Shown here: piece by piece, positions 7,688-15,436 of the stretch
Numbering within the stretch: position 1 is the stretch's first letter
Layout: each line of letters starts with the position of its first letter
Assembly: GCF_000429505.1 (NCBI RefSeq)
Contig: NZ_AUBZ01000001.1
Location: 1 to 64,000 of the forward strand
Source: Aliagarivorans taiwanensis DSM 22990
GTDB taxonomy: Bacteria; Pseudomonadota; Gammaproteobacteria; Enterobacterales; Celerinatantimonadaceae
Direction: 5' to 3'
Length of the DNA stretch: 64,000 bases
Notes under the pieces: model-generated
What the model was told of the DNA's origin: nothing
Databases searched by the model: none
Seen by the model: the letters and a program-made list of their open reading frames with translations, nothing else
Translations under genes and position numbers: made by a program

Positions 7688-9059
7688 AGTCTTAGTTATC
7701 GGCATGTTCGCCACCTTTATCGCGCTGCTGTTTACCGGTATTCCGGTGGCCTATGTGCTGGGCGGTGTGGGCGTGCTATTCGCCGCAGTAGGCTACTTTG
7801 CAGATATCTACCTCGATACCTTCACCGGGCTGGATTATCTAACGCTGGGTTTGGTGGTAAACCGCATCTTCAAGATCATGGATAACTGGATCCTGGTCGC
7901 CCTGCCGATGTTTATCTTTATGGGCAACATGCTGGATAAATCCGGGATTGCCGAAAAACTGATGGGCTCGATGCAGCAGCTGTTTGGCCGAGTACATGGC
8001 GGCCTGGCGATTACCGTGATGGCGATTGGTATCATTTTAGCGGCCTCCACCGGGATTATCGGCGCATCGGTGGTACTGCTCACCGTGATGTCGCTGCCAA
8101 CCATGATGCGCCAAGGCTATCACCTGCCGCTGGCGCTGGGCACAGTGGCCTCGGCCGGTACGCTGGGGATCTTACTGCCGCCCTCGATTATGTTGGTGAT
8201 TATGGCCGACCAATTGGGGCTGTCGGTGGGCGACCTGTTTATGGGCGCGATTATCCCGGGTCTGCTGCTGGGCGGCTTGTATATCGCCTATATCTTGATT
8301 GTTGGCCTGCTAAGCCCCAGCTCTGCCCCAGTGCCTGCCGATGTGCAAAAGGTAGAGTGGCGCTTGGTGGCGCGGGTGCTTAAAGATATCTTCCCCACCG
8401 TGGTGCTGATTTTTGTAGTGCTCGGCTCCATCTTCGCCGGTATTGCCACCCCCACCGAGGCCTCAGGCATTGGCGCATTGGGCGCAACAATGCTGGCTGC
8501 ATTCAACCGTAAGCTCTCATTTAAGGTGATTAAGGAGGTGCTGATGAGCACCTACGGCACCACCGCCTACATCTTTATGATCTTCCTCGGCGCCACCTGC
8601 TTTGCACTAGTGCTGCGCGAACTCGGTGGTGATGAGCTGATTGAGTCCTTCCTAAGCGGCCTGCCCTTCGGCCCCTATGGGATCATCGCCTTTATCTTGG
8701 GGATTATCTTCTTGCTGGGCTTCTTCCTTGATTGGATTGAGATCACCCTGATTGCCCTGCCGCTGCTGGCGCCGGTGGTTTCCAGCCTCGGGATAGAGAT
8801 CGACGGCCACGGCGTGGTGGATAACCCAAGCCTGGTGTGGTTTGTGATGTTGGTGGCGATGGCGCTGCAGACTAGCTTCCTCACCCCACCGGTCGGCTTT
8901 GCACTGTTCTACCTAAAAGGCGTGTGCCCGCCAGAGGTGGAGCTCAAGCAGATCTACCGCGGCGTGATCCCCTTTATCATTATCCAACTGGTTGCTTTAG
9001 TGTGCTTGGTGGTGTGGCCACAGCTGGTGTTGTGGTTCCCGAGTGTGGCCTATGGCTAG
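7674..9059 (+). CDS. TRAP transporter large permease (DctM family)
   Basis: This 461-residue polytopic protein has about 12 hydrophobic helices. Typical DctM motifs are GIPVAYVLGGVGVLF, LPMFIFMGNMLDKSGIAEKL, GGLAITVMAIGIILAASTGIIGASV, LGTVASAGTLGILLPPS, GIATPTEASGIGALGA and the C-terminal TSFLTPPVGFALFYLKGV. The TRAP motor couples sodium entry to uptake of carboxylates. It follows the small permease with an overlap, completing the P-Q-M order. A GC-rich hairpin at 9,099-9,119 may end the operon. Confidence 0.95.
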   Translation: MEANEVLVIGMFATFIALLFTGIPVAYVLGGVGVLFAAVGYFADIYLDTFTGLDYLTLGLVVNRIFKIMDNWILVALPMFIFMGNMLDKSGIAEKLMGSMQQLFGRVHGGLAITVMAIGIILAASTGIIGASVVLLTVMSLPTMMRQGYHLPLALGTVASAGTLGILLPPSIMLVIMADQLGLSVGDLFMGAIIPGLLLGGLYIAYILIVGLLSPSSAPVPADVQKVEWRLVARVLKDIFPTVVLIFVVLGSIFAGIATPTEASGIGALGATMLAAFNRKLSFKVIKEVLMSTYGTTAYIFMIFLGATCFALVLRELGGDELIESFLSGLPFGPYGIIAFILGIIFLLGFFLDWIEITLIALPLLAPVVSSLGIEIDGHGVVDNPSLVWFVMLVAMALQTSFLTPPVGFALFYLKGVCPPEVELKQIYRGVIPFIIIQLVALVCLVVWPQLVLWFPSVAYG

Positions 9060-9098
9060 GAGCAGATAATCAAAGTTAATCCTGCCTAGAAACGACAA

Positions 9099-9120
9099 CC
9101 CCGAGCATTGCTCGGGTTTG
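9099..9120. terminator. hairpin CCGAGC-ATT-GCTCGG, probable bidirectional terminator
   Basis: A stem of six to seven GC-rich pairs lies 40 bases after the TRAP operon, with a short T-rich tail to the right. Almost the same hairpin stands after the intact nucleotidase at 10,451-10,467. It may have been the terminator of the decayed nucleotidase copy on the minus strand and now serve the TRAP operon. Confidence 0.6.
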
Positions 9121-9127
9121 CTATTAC

Positions 9128-9371
9128 TGCGAGTCGGCCTTTGGGCGCTTTGGAACCGTTCCTGAAACAACTCGTAACCTTCTGCGTTTTGCTCAATGAA
9201 CGCTTTGATGTGACTGAGCGCATCTAAGTAGTCCAACGCAATCGGCGATAAGCTCAGCGAACGTTCAGCGTCCAGTTTTCCCACAGCTCGAAAGTGAATC
9301 ATGCCATCGTCGCCGGCATTGACCCTGCGGTACTCAAAGTAGTCCGAATTGCAGATGCAACTCTCTTTCAC
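9128..9371 (-). pseudogene. decayed C-terminus of a fourth cyclic-nucleotidase paralogue
   Basis: The minus strand reads like the last 75-80 residues of the nucleotidases to the right. DYFEYRRVNAGDDGMIHF matches YLEYRGANAGDDGIIRF, and SPIALDYLDALSHIKAF, EQNAEGYELF match SPIALNYVDAHSHIEAL, EQNAEGYEIF of the paralogue at 12,896. Between these blocks, ELWENWTL and NVR appear only in a shifted frame, with about 27 bases missing, so it holds frameshifts and a small deletion. The stop codon is lost, and nothing of the metallophosphatase part remains. The terminator-like hairpin at 9,099 is preserved. Confidence 0.85.
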
Positions 9372-9509
9372 TCAACATCGCGAGATGCTGCAATAAAGTA
9401 TTGGAATGGGCGTTTGGTTTGTTTGCAAAGTATTGCAAAAATATACCCAGCCTCTACCAAACACCAGCAATCCATGTAGTATCAAACGCAATAACTACAA
9501 GGATTTACA

Positions 9510-10331
9510 ATGAAACACACTATTCAAATGGGGCTTTTGGCAAGCATAGTCGCCATCACGGGCTGCACCGTGGAAGACGACAAATTTACCGACGAGGACG
9601 TTGCTCGAGCGGTGGAATGTAGCAACCAGAACGGGCGGGATATCTGTCGCAACCCGCTAGGTCTAGATACTTGGGGCGTAGCTACACTGTCCAACGGAGA
9701 ATTGACCTGCCGCGCCCTTTACTGTGTATCACCCTTTAGCGAAGTACCAGAGTACCCAGGCCTAACCGTATGGGATGTTGAAAATCGGTTGATCCCCGTA
9801 TACTTTCTCGACCAAGTCGACAAGCGTTTCAACTATGCCCTTGACCAAGTTGAGCTCGCAGTAGGCAGAACCATGTTCGAACGCCATGGCGTGATTAACT
9901 TAAACATCGACGCACCTACGGATATCGATTACAGCCGACTTGATAGCGGTGGTGGGATTATCTTCAGCCAAGCTACCGCAGTATGCAATGACTCGGTTTG
10001 TAGCAGTAGCAATGTCTCTACTGCCCCCTACTCAGACAGTATTCCGCGTTACATAACCACCGATTATCAGAAGATCTGGCGTGCGAGTGGACACGGCTTT
10101 GTCTGGGTGAACCTCGATGCAGCGGAGTATCCAGGAAGCGATACCATGGTCAAAACCGCCTCGGAAAACAGTGCAATACATGAACTTGCCCATGTATTAG
10201 GCATGCATTCGCACTTCGATGGGTTTAGCCGCTCCGAGGCATGGAGCCACAATGCTTCTCGCGTGTTAAAAACCATGTACTACCGCGGAAACCCACCGGG
10301 CGTGCCTTATTTTGCGATGTACATCCGCTAA
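9510..10331 (+). CDS. putative zinc-metalloprotease-like lipoprotein
   Basis: This 273-residue exported protein has a signal peptide ending in a lipobox (ITGC, lipidated Cys19). Eight further cysteines lie in the first two thirds, for example ECSNQNGRDIC, TCRALYC and VCNDSVC, suggesting disulfides. Near residue 224 it has HELAHVLGMHSH, a gluzincin/metzincin-like HExxH with the metzincin glycine three residues on. The third histidine would normally be at the eleventh position, but here serine is there, flanked by histidines at ten and twelve. A later methionine (VLKTMYYRG) could be the Met-turn. I cannot assign a named family. The gene stands alone between nucleotidase copies on the opposite strand. 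Confidence 0.6.
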   Translation: MKHTIQMGLLASIVAITGCTVEDDKFTDEDVARAVECSNQNGRDICRNPLGLDTWGVATLSNGELTCRALYCVSPFSEVPEYPGLTVWDVENRLIPVYFLDQVDKRFNYALDQVELAVGRTMFERHGVINLNIDAPTDIDYSRLDSGGGIIFSQATAVCNDSVCSSSNVSTAPYSDSIPRYITTDYQKIWRASGHGFVWVNLDAAEYPGSDTMVKTASENSAIHELAHVLGMHSHFDGFSRSEAWSHNASRVLKTMYYRGNPPGVPYFAMYIR

Positions 10332-10445
10332 GGCAAACCAAGGGGTCTTTACCCGTCATGGCTATTTTGAGTAGAAACTAGTGCATTAGAACAAATGTGC
10401 CCATGGCTAGCGACTCACAAGCGGAGTTGTTTCTGCTCATATAAA

Positions 10446-10475
10446 ACAAACCCGAGCAATGCTCGGGTTTGTTTT
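10446..10475. terminator. bidirectional terminator between protease and nucleotidase 1
   Basis: The stem ACCCGAGC-AAT-GCTCGGGT is extended by A-rich and T-rich flanks (AAACAAA and TTTGTTTT). It lies between two convergent genes and can end both. It shares its core with the hairpin at 9,099. Confidence 0.85.
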
Positions 10476-10489
10476 AGTGTTGAGTCGGT

Positions 10490-12616
10490 TTAGAAGTGAA
10501 CTCTAAACAACTCATAGCCATCAGCGTCTTGTTCATTAAGCGCTTCGATCTGAGCGTGATCGCTTACATAATCCAGTGCTCGCGGTGAGGTCGCCAAGCG
10601 CACGTTGCCAGGTGCATGGCCAGTGTCACCCAGAGTTAACTTCCAGTTGTTCACAAGGTTAAGCGTGATAACACCGCCGTCAGCTTCGTCGCCCAAAAAC
10701 TCCAAGTAGTTTTGGATATGGTTTCGGGTTTCTTCCGGATCTTCGTAAACAATAGCCTCTGGACCAACACCCGGGAAGTTGCCACTACCGCTAGCGCGAT
10801 GGTTATTAGTGATAATCAGGAACTCTTGCTCAAGATCCAAGGGCTCACCTTGATAGGTCACATTGGCGATACGGTTACTATCTGGGTTGATCGGCTCTTC
10901 GTTATTTTGCTCATAACGAGGCTCAACACTGATGTCGATCTCGTATTCAATACCAAAGAAGATATCGAAGTTGTAAGTTTGGAACCCAGCATTTTTGAGT
11001 GCTTGTTCATCGTCACGACCTGCGATGGTATTGAACTGACCAGCAGACATCTCTAGCCATTCAATCACGCCCGCGCCTGTGAGTTTAACCACCTGCAGAG
11101 TATTCGGAAAAATATACAAGTCAGCCACGTTACTCAGAGTAATTGGACCGGCAGGTACATAGGTAAAGTCGCTCGGACCATTTCGGCCACCGCGGAAAGG
11201 CGCAGCAACAGCCAGCATCGGAAGGTCGTTGTTATCGCCAAATGCACCATCTGACTTCAGCTGCTCACCACGCCACATTTGCGCTTCGTTAACCAACTGC
11301 ACTGACAGATCAGGACCTGCCAATGAGAAGAAGCTGTAAATAGCTTGATCGCTCTCGCCAATCTCTTCTGCCATGTACTCAACAGTACCTTCGTGCTCCG
11401 CGGCAACCTCGGCCACAATGCGCGCGTCTTCGTTGTGCTCACCTTCAGTTTCATCGATATCCATCAACTTCACATCGGCGCTAAGCAGGTCGGTAATGAT
11501 GCCACCGGCTTTTGCTTCAAGAGGATCTTTCGCGAGTACTTTATAAGTCAGGTCAATCACGCCCAGCTTATTACCCCAAAAGCCAGGCATAACTGCTGGT
11601 ACACCGTACAAGGTACCTGCTTTCACATCAGCGCCAGGGTAATCAGCGAAGCTCTCATGCGGGAAGTCTACATGGTCGTGGCCGAACATAATCGCATCGA
11701 TACCGTCTACTTGGGCCAGCAGGCCAGAGGCGTTTTCCGCGTAATCATACTCGTAGTCTGGCAACTCACCAGTGCGACTCAGGCCCGAGTGAGGAACCGC
11801 AACCACGATTTCAGCGCCCTCTTCAATCATCTTCGGCACGTAGTACTCAGCTGCCTTCACGATATCAGCCACCTGGACTTGGCATTCTAGGTGGCTTTTA
11901 TCCCAACCCATGATTTGTGGAGGAACAAAACCGATAACACCAACGGTTACTTCAACTTCACGGCCTTCACTTGAGATATAGGTTTTTTCCACCAACTCAT
12001 AAGGTGCAAAGTACGGCGTCTCGTTCTCGAAGAAGGCGTCGTAGTTCCCGTTGTAGTGCTTGTCGATGGCGGTACGACAAACACCATGACCATCCACCTT
12101 GGCATCTTCGAAGTAGAACACGTTGGCACTGACGTATGGGAAGTCAGCACCTGCAATTGACGCATCTAGAAACTCTAGTCCGAAGTTGAACTCGTGGTTA
12201 CCAATGTTAGCGACGTCATAACCCACATGGTTCATGGCACGGTAAATCGGGTGGATATTACCTTGACCCAACCAGCCTGCGCCCAACTCTTTCGCCACAT
12301 AGTCACCAAATGGAGAGCCTTGGATCAAGTCACCATTATCAACCAAGAAGCTGTTTGGTTGTTCTTCACGCGCTTTGTCGATAATCAGCGCTGTGCGAGA
12401 GAAACCGTACTCCGGATCTTCTTCTGAAGTGAAGTAGTTAAAGCTGCGCATATTGGCATGGATATCGGTGGTCTCCATCAAGCGAATGGTAAGAGTTTCA
12501 CCGTCGTAAGGCTGCTCGCTATCAGAGCTAGAGCCGCCACAGGCAGCCAAAAGTGAACAAGCAACGGCTGTAGCGCTTAGGCGCAGCAGCGACTTGCCAG
12601 AAAAGGTATTTTTCAT
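10490..12616 (-). CDS. 2',3'-cyclic-nucleotide 2'-phosphodiesterase/3'-nucleotidase, lipoprotein, copy 1
   Basis: This 708-residue surface or periplasmic nucleotidase of the CpdB/UshA type has a lipobox LAAC (Cys26) and a low-complexity GGSSSDSE linker. The metallophosphatase domain carries TTDIHANM (D51, H53), DNGDLIQGSPFGDY, GNHEFNFG, a histidine in VAVPHSGLS and GHDHVDFP, the full two-metal set. The C-terminal 5'-nucleotidase domain (about 430-700) provides base stacking. The family hydrolyses 2',3'-cyclic nucleotides and 3'- or 5'-nucleotides, yielding nucleosides and phosphate. E. coli CpdB is shorter (about 650 residues) and not lipidated. Copies 2 and 3 lie upstream on the same strand, each with its own terminator. 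Confidence 0.88.
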   Translation of the reverse strand: MKNTFSGKSLLRLSATAVACSLLAACGGSSSDSEQPYDGETLTIRLMETTDIHANMRSFNYFTSEEDPEYGFSRTALIIDKAREEQPNSFLVDNGDLIQGSPFGDYVAKELGAGWLGQGNIHPIYRAMNHVGYDVANIGNHEFNFGLEFLDASIAGADFPYVSANVFYFEDAKVDGHGVCRTAIDKHYNGNYDAFFENETPYFAPYELVEKTYISSEGREVEVTVGVIGFVPPQIMGWDKSHLECQVQVADIVKAAEYYVPKMIEEGAEIVVAVPHSGLSRTGELPDYEYDYAENASGLLAQVDGIDAIMFGHDHVDFPHESFADYPGADVKAGTLYGVPAVMPGFWGNKLGVIDLTYKVLAKDPLEAKAGGIITDLLSADVKLMDIDETEGEHNEDARIVAEVAAEHEGTVEYMAEEIGESDQAIYSFFSLAGPDLSVQLVNEAQMWRGEQLKSDGAFGDNNDLPMLAVAAPFRGGRNGPSDFTYVPAGPITLSNVADLYIFPNTLQVVKLTGAGVIEWLEMSAGQFNTIAGRDDEQALKNAGFQTYNFDIFFGIEYEIDISVEPRYEQNNEEPINPDSNRIANVTYQGEPLDLEQEFLIITNNHRASGSGNFPGVGPEAIVYEDPEETRNHIQNYLEFLGDEADGGVITLNLVNNWKLTLGDTGHAPGNVRLATSPRALDYVSDHAQIEALNEQDADGYELFRVHF

Positions 12617-12837
12617 GGGATTTCGTTATTTAGTAAATGCTTTGGATTTAGTGCGCGCGGAATATGACACATAAAACAGCACAATAAAACTGATTTATTG
12701 CTATATAAAAGATATTTATACCACCTGTAAAAACATAAGCGGGGTTATTGACCAAAGAGCGAGAATCAAAGGGCTTGAAGGCTACTCAAGGGCAAGGGTT
12801 GTGAGAGGCTCGACTCCCCAAAAGGCTCAAGTGAACA

Positions 12838-12872
12838 TAAAAAAACCGATGCGCTGGCGCATCGGTTTTATT
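12838..12872 (-). terminator. intrinsic terminator of nucleotidase 2
   Basis: The stem ACCGATGCG-CTGG-CGCATCGGT, flanked by A and T runs, begins about 25 bases after the stop of the gene at 12,896. The A run on the plus strand gives the U tract for the leftward transcript. Confidence 0.88.
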
Positions 12873-12895
12873 TGGGTAAAAGCCTAACTCAGTGC

Positions 12896-14998
12896 TTAAA
12901 ACTGAATACGAAAGATCTCGTAGCCCTCTGCGTTTTGCTCATTGAGCGCTTCGATGTGGCTGTGCGCATCTACGTAGTTCAAGGCAATCGGCGATGAGGT
13001 CAAGCGAACGTTGCTTGGCGCCAGGCCACTGTCACCTAGAGTGAGTGTCCAGTTCTGCTGCAGCTCGAAGCGGATAATGCCATCATCACCGGCATTGGCT
13101 CCGCGGTATTCCAGGTAGTTCTGGATGTGGTTGCGGGTCTCTTCCGGATCTTCGTAAACGATGATGTCAGCGCTTACACCCGGGAAGTTACCGCCACCGC
13201 TGGCACGGTAGTTGTTGGTCACAATTAGAAACTCTTGTGCAAGGTCTAGCGGTGCGCCTTGGTACATGATGTTCAAGATACGGTTGGTATCGCGCGCCGG
13301 CTCTGGCTGGTAGGCGTCGTAACGCGCATCAACACTGAGGTCGATATCGTAGTCCAGGCCATAGAACACATCGAAGTTGTAGGTAGGGAAGCCAGCACTG
13401 TCGAGCGCTTGCTCCTCATCGCCACCTTTGATGGTATTAAACTGAGCCGCCGACATCTCAAGCCACTCAATCACTTGGGCACCGGTCATCTTCACCACTT
13501 GCAAGGTATTGGGGTAGATGTACAAGTCGGCCACGTTGCTCAGGGTAATTGGTCCTGCGGGCACATAGGTAAAGTCGCTGGTACCATTACGGCCACCACG
13601 GAACGGGGCGGCAACCGCTAACAGCGGCAGGTCGTTGTCGGCACCGAAGGCTCCATCGGCTTTAAGCTGCTCGCCACGCCACATCTGCGCTTCGTTCACC
13701 AACTGTACCGACAAGTCTGGGCCAGCCAACGAGAAGAAGCTGTAGATGGGCTGGTCGCTCTCACCAATCTCGGTGGCCATATACTCAACGGTACCGTCAT
13801 GCTCGGCCGCTACTTCGGCGACAATGCGCGGGTCTTCGTTTTGCTCACCTTGGGTTTCATCGATGTCCATCAGGGCAACATCAGCACCGGTAATCGCGTA
13901 ACGGACGACTTGATCGCCATCAAGGGTAAGCTGCAAGCTTAGGTCAATCACCCCAAGCTTGTTGCCCCAAAACCCTGGCATTACCGCAGGTACGCCGTGA
14001 ATGGTGCCAGCCTCAACATCTGCGCCCGGGAAGCCTGCAAACTTATCACTGGGGAAATCCAAGTGATCGTGGCCAAACATGATGGCATCGATACCCTTAA
14101 CCTGCGCCAGCAGCGCCGAGGTGTTTTCCAGGTAATCGTACTCGTAGTCAGGCAAATCGATGCCCTCGCTGCCGCTTAGGCCTGAGTGTGGTACCGCGAC
14201 AACAATATCTGCGCCGGCAGCTTGCATCTTAGGTACGTAGTATTCTGCGGCCTTCACGATATCAGCAACTTGTACCTGACACTCAAGGTGGGATTTATCC
14301 CAGCCCATGATCTTGGGTGGCACAAAACCAATCACCCCGACCTGCATCTCAACCTCACGCCCTTGGTCTGTGGTGTAGGTTTTGGAAACGATTACATATG
14401 GGTCGTAATAAGGGGTTTCGTTTTCGAAAAACTCGGCGTAGTTGCCGTTGTAGTGATCGTCGATGGCGGTCAGACAGTTACCGTCAGCATCCACTTCTGC
14501 ATCTTCGAAGTGGAAAACGTTCGCGCTGACATAGGGGAACTCAGCACCAGCGATAGAAGCATCAAGGAAAGGTAGACCGAAGTTGAACTCATGGTTACCC
14601 ATGTTCGCTGCATCATAGCCCACCAAGTTCATCGCTCGATAGATTGGGTGGGTGTTGCTGGCAAGCCAGTCAGTGCCCAACTGCTTGGCAACGTAGTCGC
14701 CAAACGGCGCGCCTTGGATCAGGTCCCCGTTGTCCACCAGAAAGTGGTTGGGCTGCTGCTCGCGAGCCTGCTCGATAACCAAGGCAGTTCGAGAGAAACC
14801 AAATTTAGAATCTTCTTCCGCGGTGAAGTAGTTAAAGCTGCGCATGTTAGCGTGCAGATCGGTGGTTTCCATCAGACGCAAGGTCATGGTCTCGGTGGTG
14901 AAATCAGAGTTACTGCTACCACATGCCACCGCCAAAACGGATGCCACAGCTACCGCGCTCATGCGCAGCAAGTATTTGGTTTGATTGTTAATTTCCAT
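12896..14998 (-). CDS. 2',3'-cyclic-nucleotide 2'-phosphodiesterase/3'-nucleotidase, lipoprotein, copy 2
   Basis: This 700-residue paralogue has the same layout as its neighbours: signal sequence, Cys26 in the less typical AVAC, metallophosphatase motifs (TTDLHANM, DNGDLIQGAPFGDY, GNHEFNFG, VPHSGLSGSEG, GHDHLDFP) and a 5'-nucleotidase C-terminal domain ending in EQNAEGYEIFRIQF. Large blocks are identical to copies 1 and 3 (for example SFFSLAGPDLSVQLVNEAQM), so the duplications are fairly recent or under conversion. A sigma70-like promoter can be drawn upstream, with TTGACC, 17 bases and TTTTAT. A RutR-like palindrome lies about 200 bp before the start. Confidence 0.88.
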   Translation of the reverse strand: MEINNQTKYLLRMSAVAVASVLAVACGSSNSDFTTETMTLRLMETTDLHANMRSFNYFTAEEDSKFGFSRTALVIEQAREQQPNHFLVDNGDLIQGAPFGDYVAKQLGTDWLASNTHPIYRAMNLVGYDAANMGNHEFNFGLPFLDASIAGAEFPYVSANVFHFEDAEVDADGNCLTAIDDHYNGNYAEFFENETPYYDPYVIVSKTYTTDQGREVEMQVGVIGFVPPKIMGWDKSHLECQVQVADIVKAAEYYVPKMQAAGADIVVAVPHSGLSGSEGIDLPDYEYDYLENTSALLAQVKGIDAIMFGHDHLDFPSDKFAGFPGADVEAGTIHGVPAVMPGFWGNKLGVIDLSLQLTLDGDQVVRYAITGADVALMDIDETQGEQNEDPRIVAEVAAEHDGTVEYMATEIGESDQPIYSFFSLAGPDLSVQLVNEAQMWRGEQLKADGAFGADNDLPLLAVAAPFRGGRNGTSDFTYVPAGPITLSNVADLYIYPNTLQVVKMTGAQVIEWLEMSAAQFNTIKGGDEEQALDSAGFPTYNFDVFYGLDYDIDLSVDARYDAYQPEPARDTNRILNIMYQGAPLDLAQEFLIVTNNYRASGGGNFPGVSADIIVYEDPEETRNHIQNYLEYRGANAGDDGIIRFELQQNWTLTLGDSGLAPSNVRLTSSPIALNYVDAHSHIEALNEQNAEGYEIFRIQF

Positions 14999-15360
14999 AT
15001 TACCTAAGGTTTAGTTAATAAAAGGCAGTAACAATCTATTGGTCAATTGTGACAATAACTTTTAATTAATATGAAACTTAATTCCAGCGAGGAACGCAAA
15101 GGCAGGACTTATCACTATTGAAAGCCATAAAGACCGCGCGTGACACCACGAATTTCACTAAAGCAGTGAATTAGACTACCAATAAGTTAATTTTTGACCA
15201 GCTGGTAGAATTATGTTTTCAAGAAAATTACTATCAACTCGTAAGGCAACGCGAAAGCTGGAACAGGTTCTTGAGGACCTAAAAACGAAGAGCACAGTAC
15301 ATATCTACTGGCGTTTGGCAGCGTGTTCTAGCAAGTTTTTTTGGGGCAGGCGAAACTAAA
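14999..15360. other. long intergenic region between nucleotidases 2 and 3
   Basis: This AT-rich gap should hold the promoter of copy 2 (reading left) and includes a RutR-like palindrome at 15,194-15,209. A 48-codon open frame on the plus strand (15,213-15,359) has only a poor ribosome site and no recognisable features; I do not call it a gene. Confidence 0.5.
15194..15209. promoter_or_regulatory. RutR-like palindrome TTGACCA-GC-TGGTAGA
   Basis: It matches 12 of the 14 defined positions of the E. coli RutR consensus TTGACCA-N2-TGGTCAA. It lies roughly 200 bp upstream of nucleotidase copy 2. A RutR-like regulator is encoded in this window at 44,741, with better-placed boxes next to it. Regulation of the nucleotidase by it is conjecture. 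Confidence 0.35.
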
Positions 15361-15392
15361 AAGGCTGCTCAATTGCCGAGCAGCCTTAGTGT
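15358..15392 (-). terminator. intrinsic terminator of nucleotidase 3
   Basis: The stem AAGGCTGCTC-AATTGCC-GAGCAGCCTT has an A run on its left that becomes the U tract for leftward transcription. It sits about 50 bases past the stop of the gene at 15,437. Confidence 0.85.
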
Positions 15393-15436
15393 TATTTAAT
15401 CACCCGGCATCTGCACGGGCTCGCTATCGCAGTATT

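Noticed and set aside
8997-9371. 124-codon open frame on the minus strand taken as a gene
   Set aside because: Its middle matches nucleotidase C-termini only with frameshifts and a deletion, and it runs into the opposite-strand permease; it is a pseudogene remnant.
12640-12700. Possible PhoB box in the promoter of nucleotidase copy 1
   Set aside because: GTGTCAT is present, but the partner repeat is not at the 11-base spacing and matches poorly.
12745-12755. TTGACCA half-sites near nucleotidases 1 and 2 (12,747 and 15,039) as RutR sites
   Set aside because: Only half of the palindrome is present, and the one at 15,039 is better explained as a -35 box.
15213-15359. 48-codon plus-strand frame between nucleotidase copies 2 and 3
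   Set aside because: Poor ribosome site, AT-rich composition, no recognisable features, and it ends against a terminator of the opposite strand.
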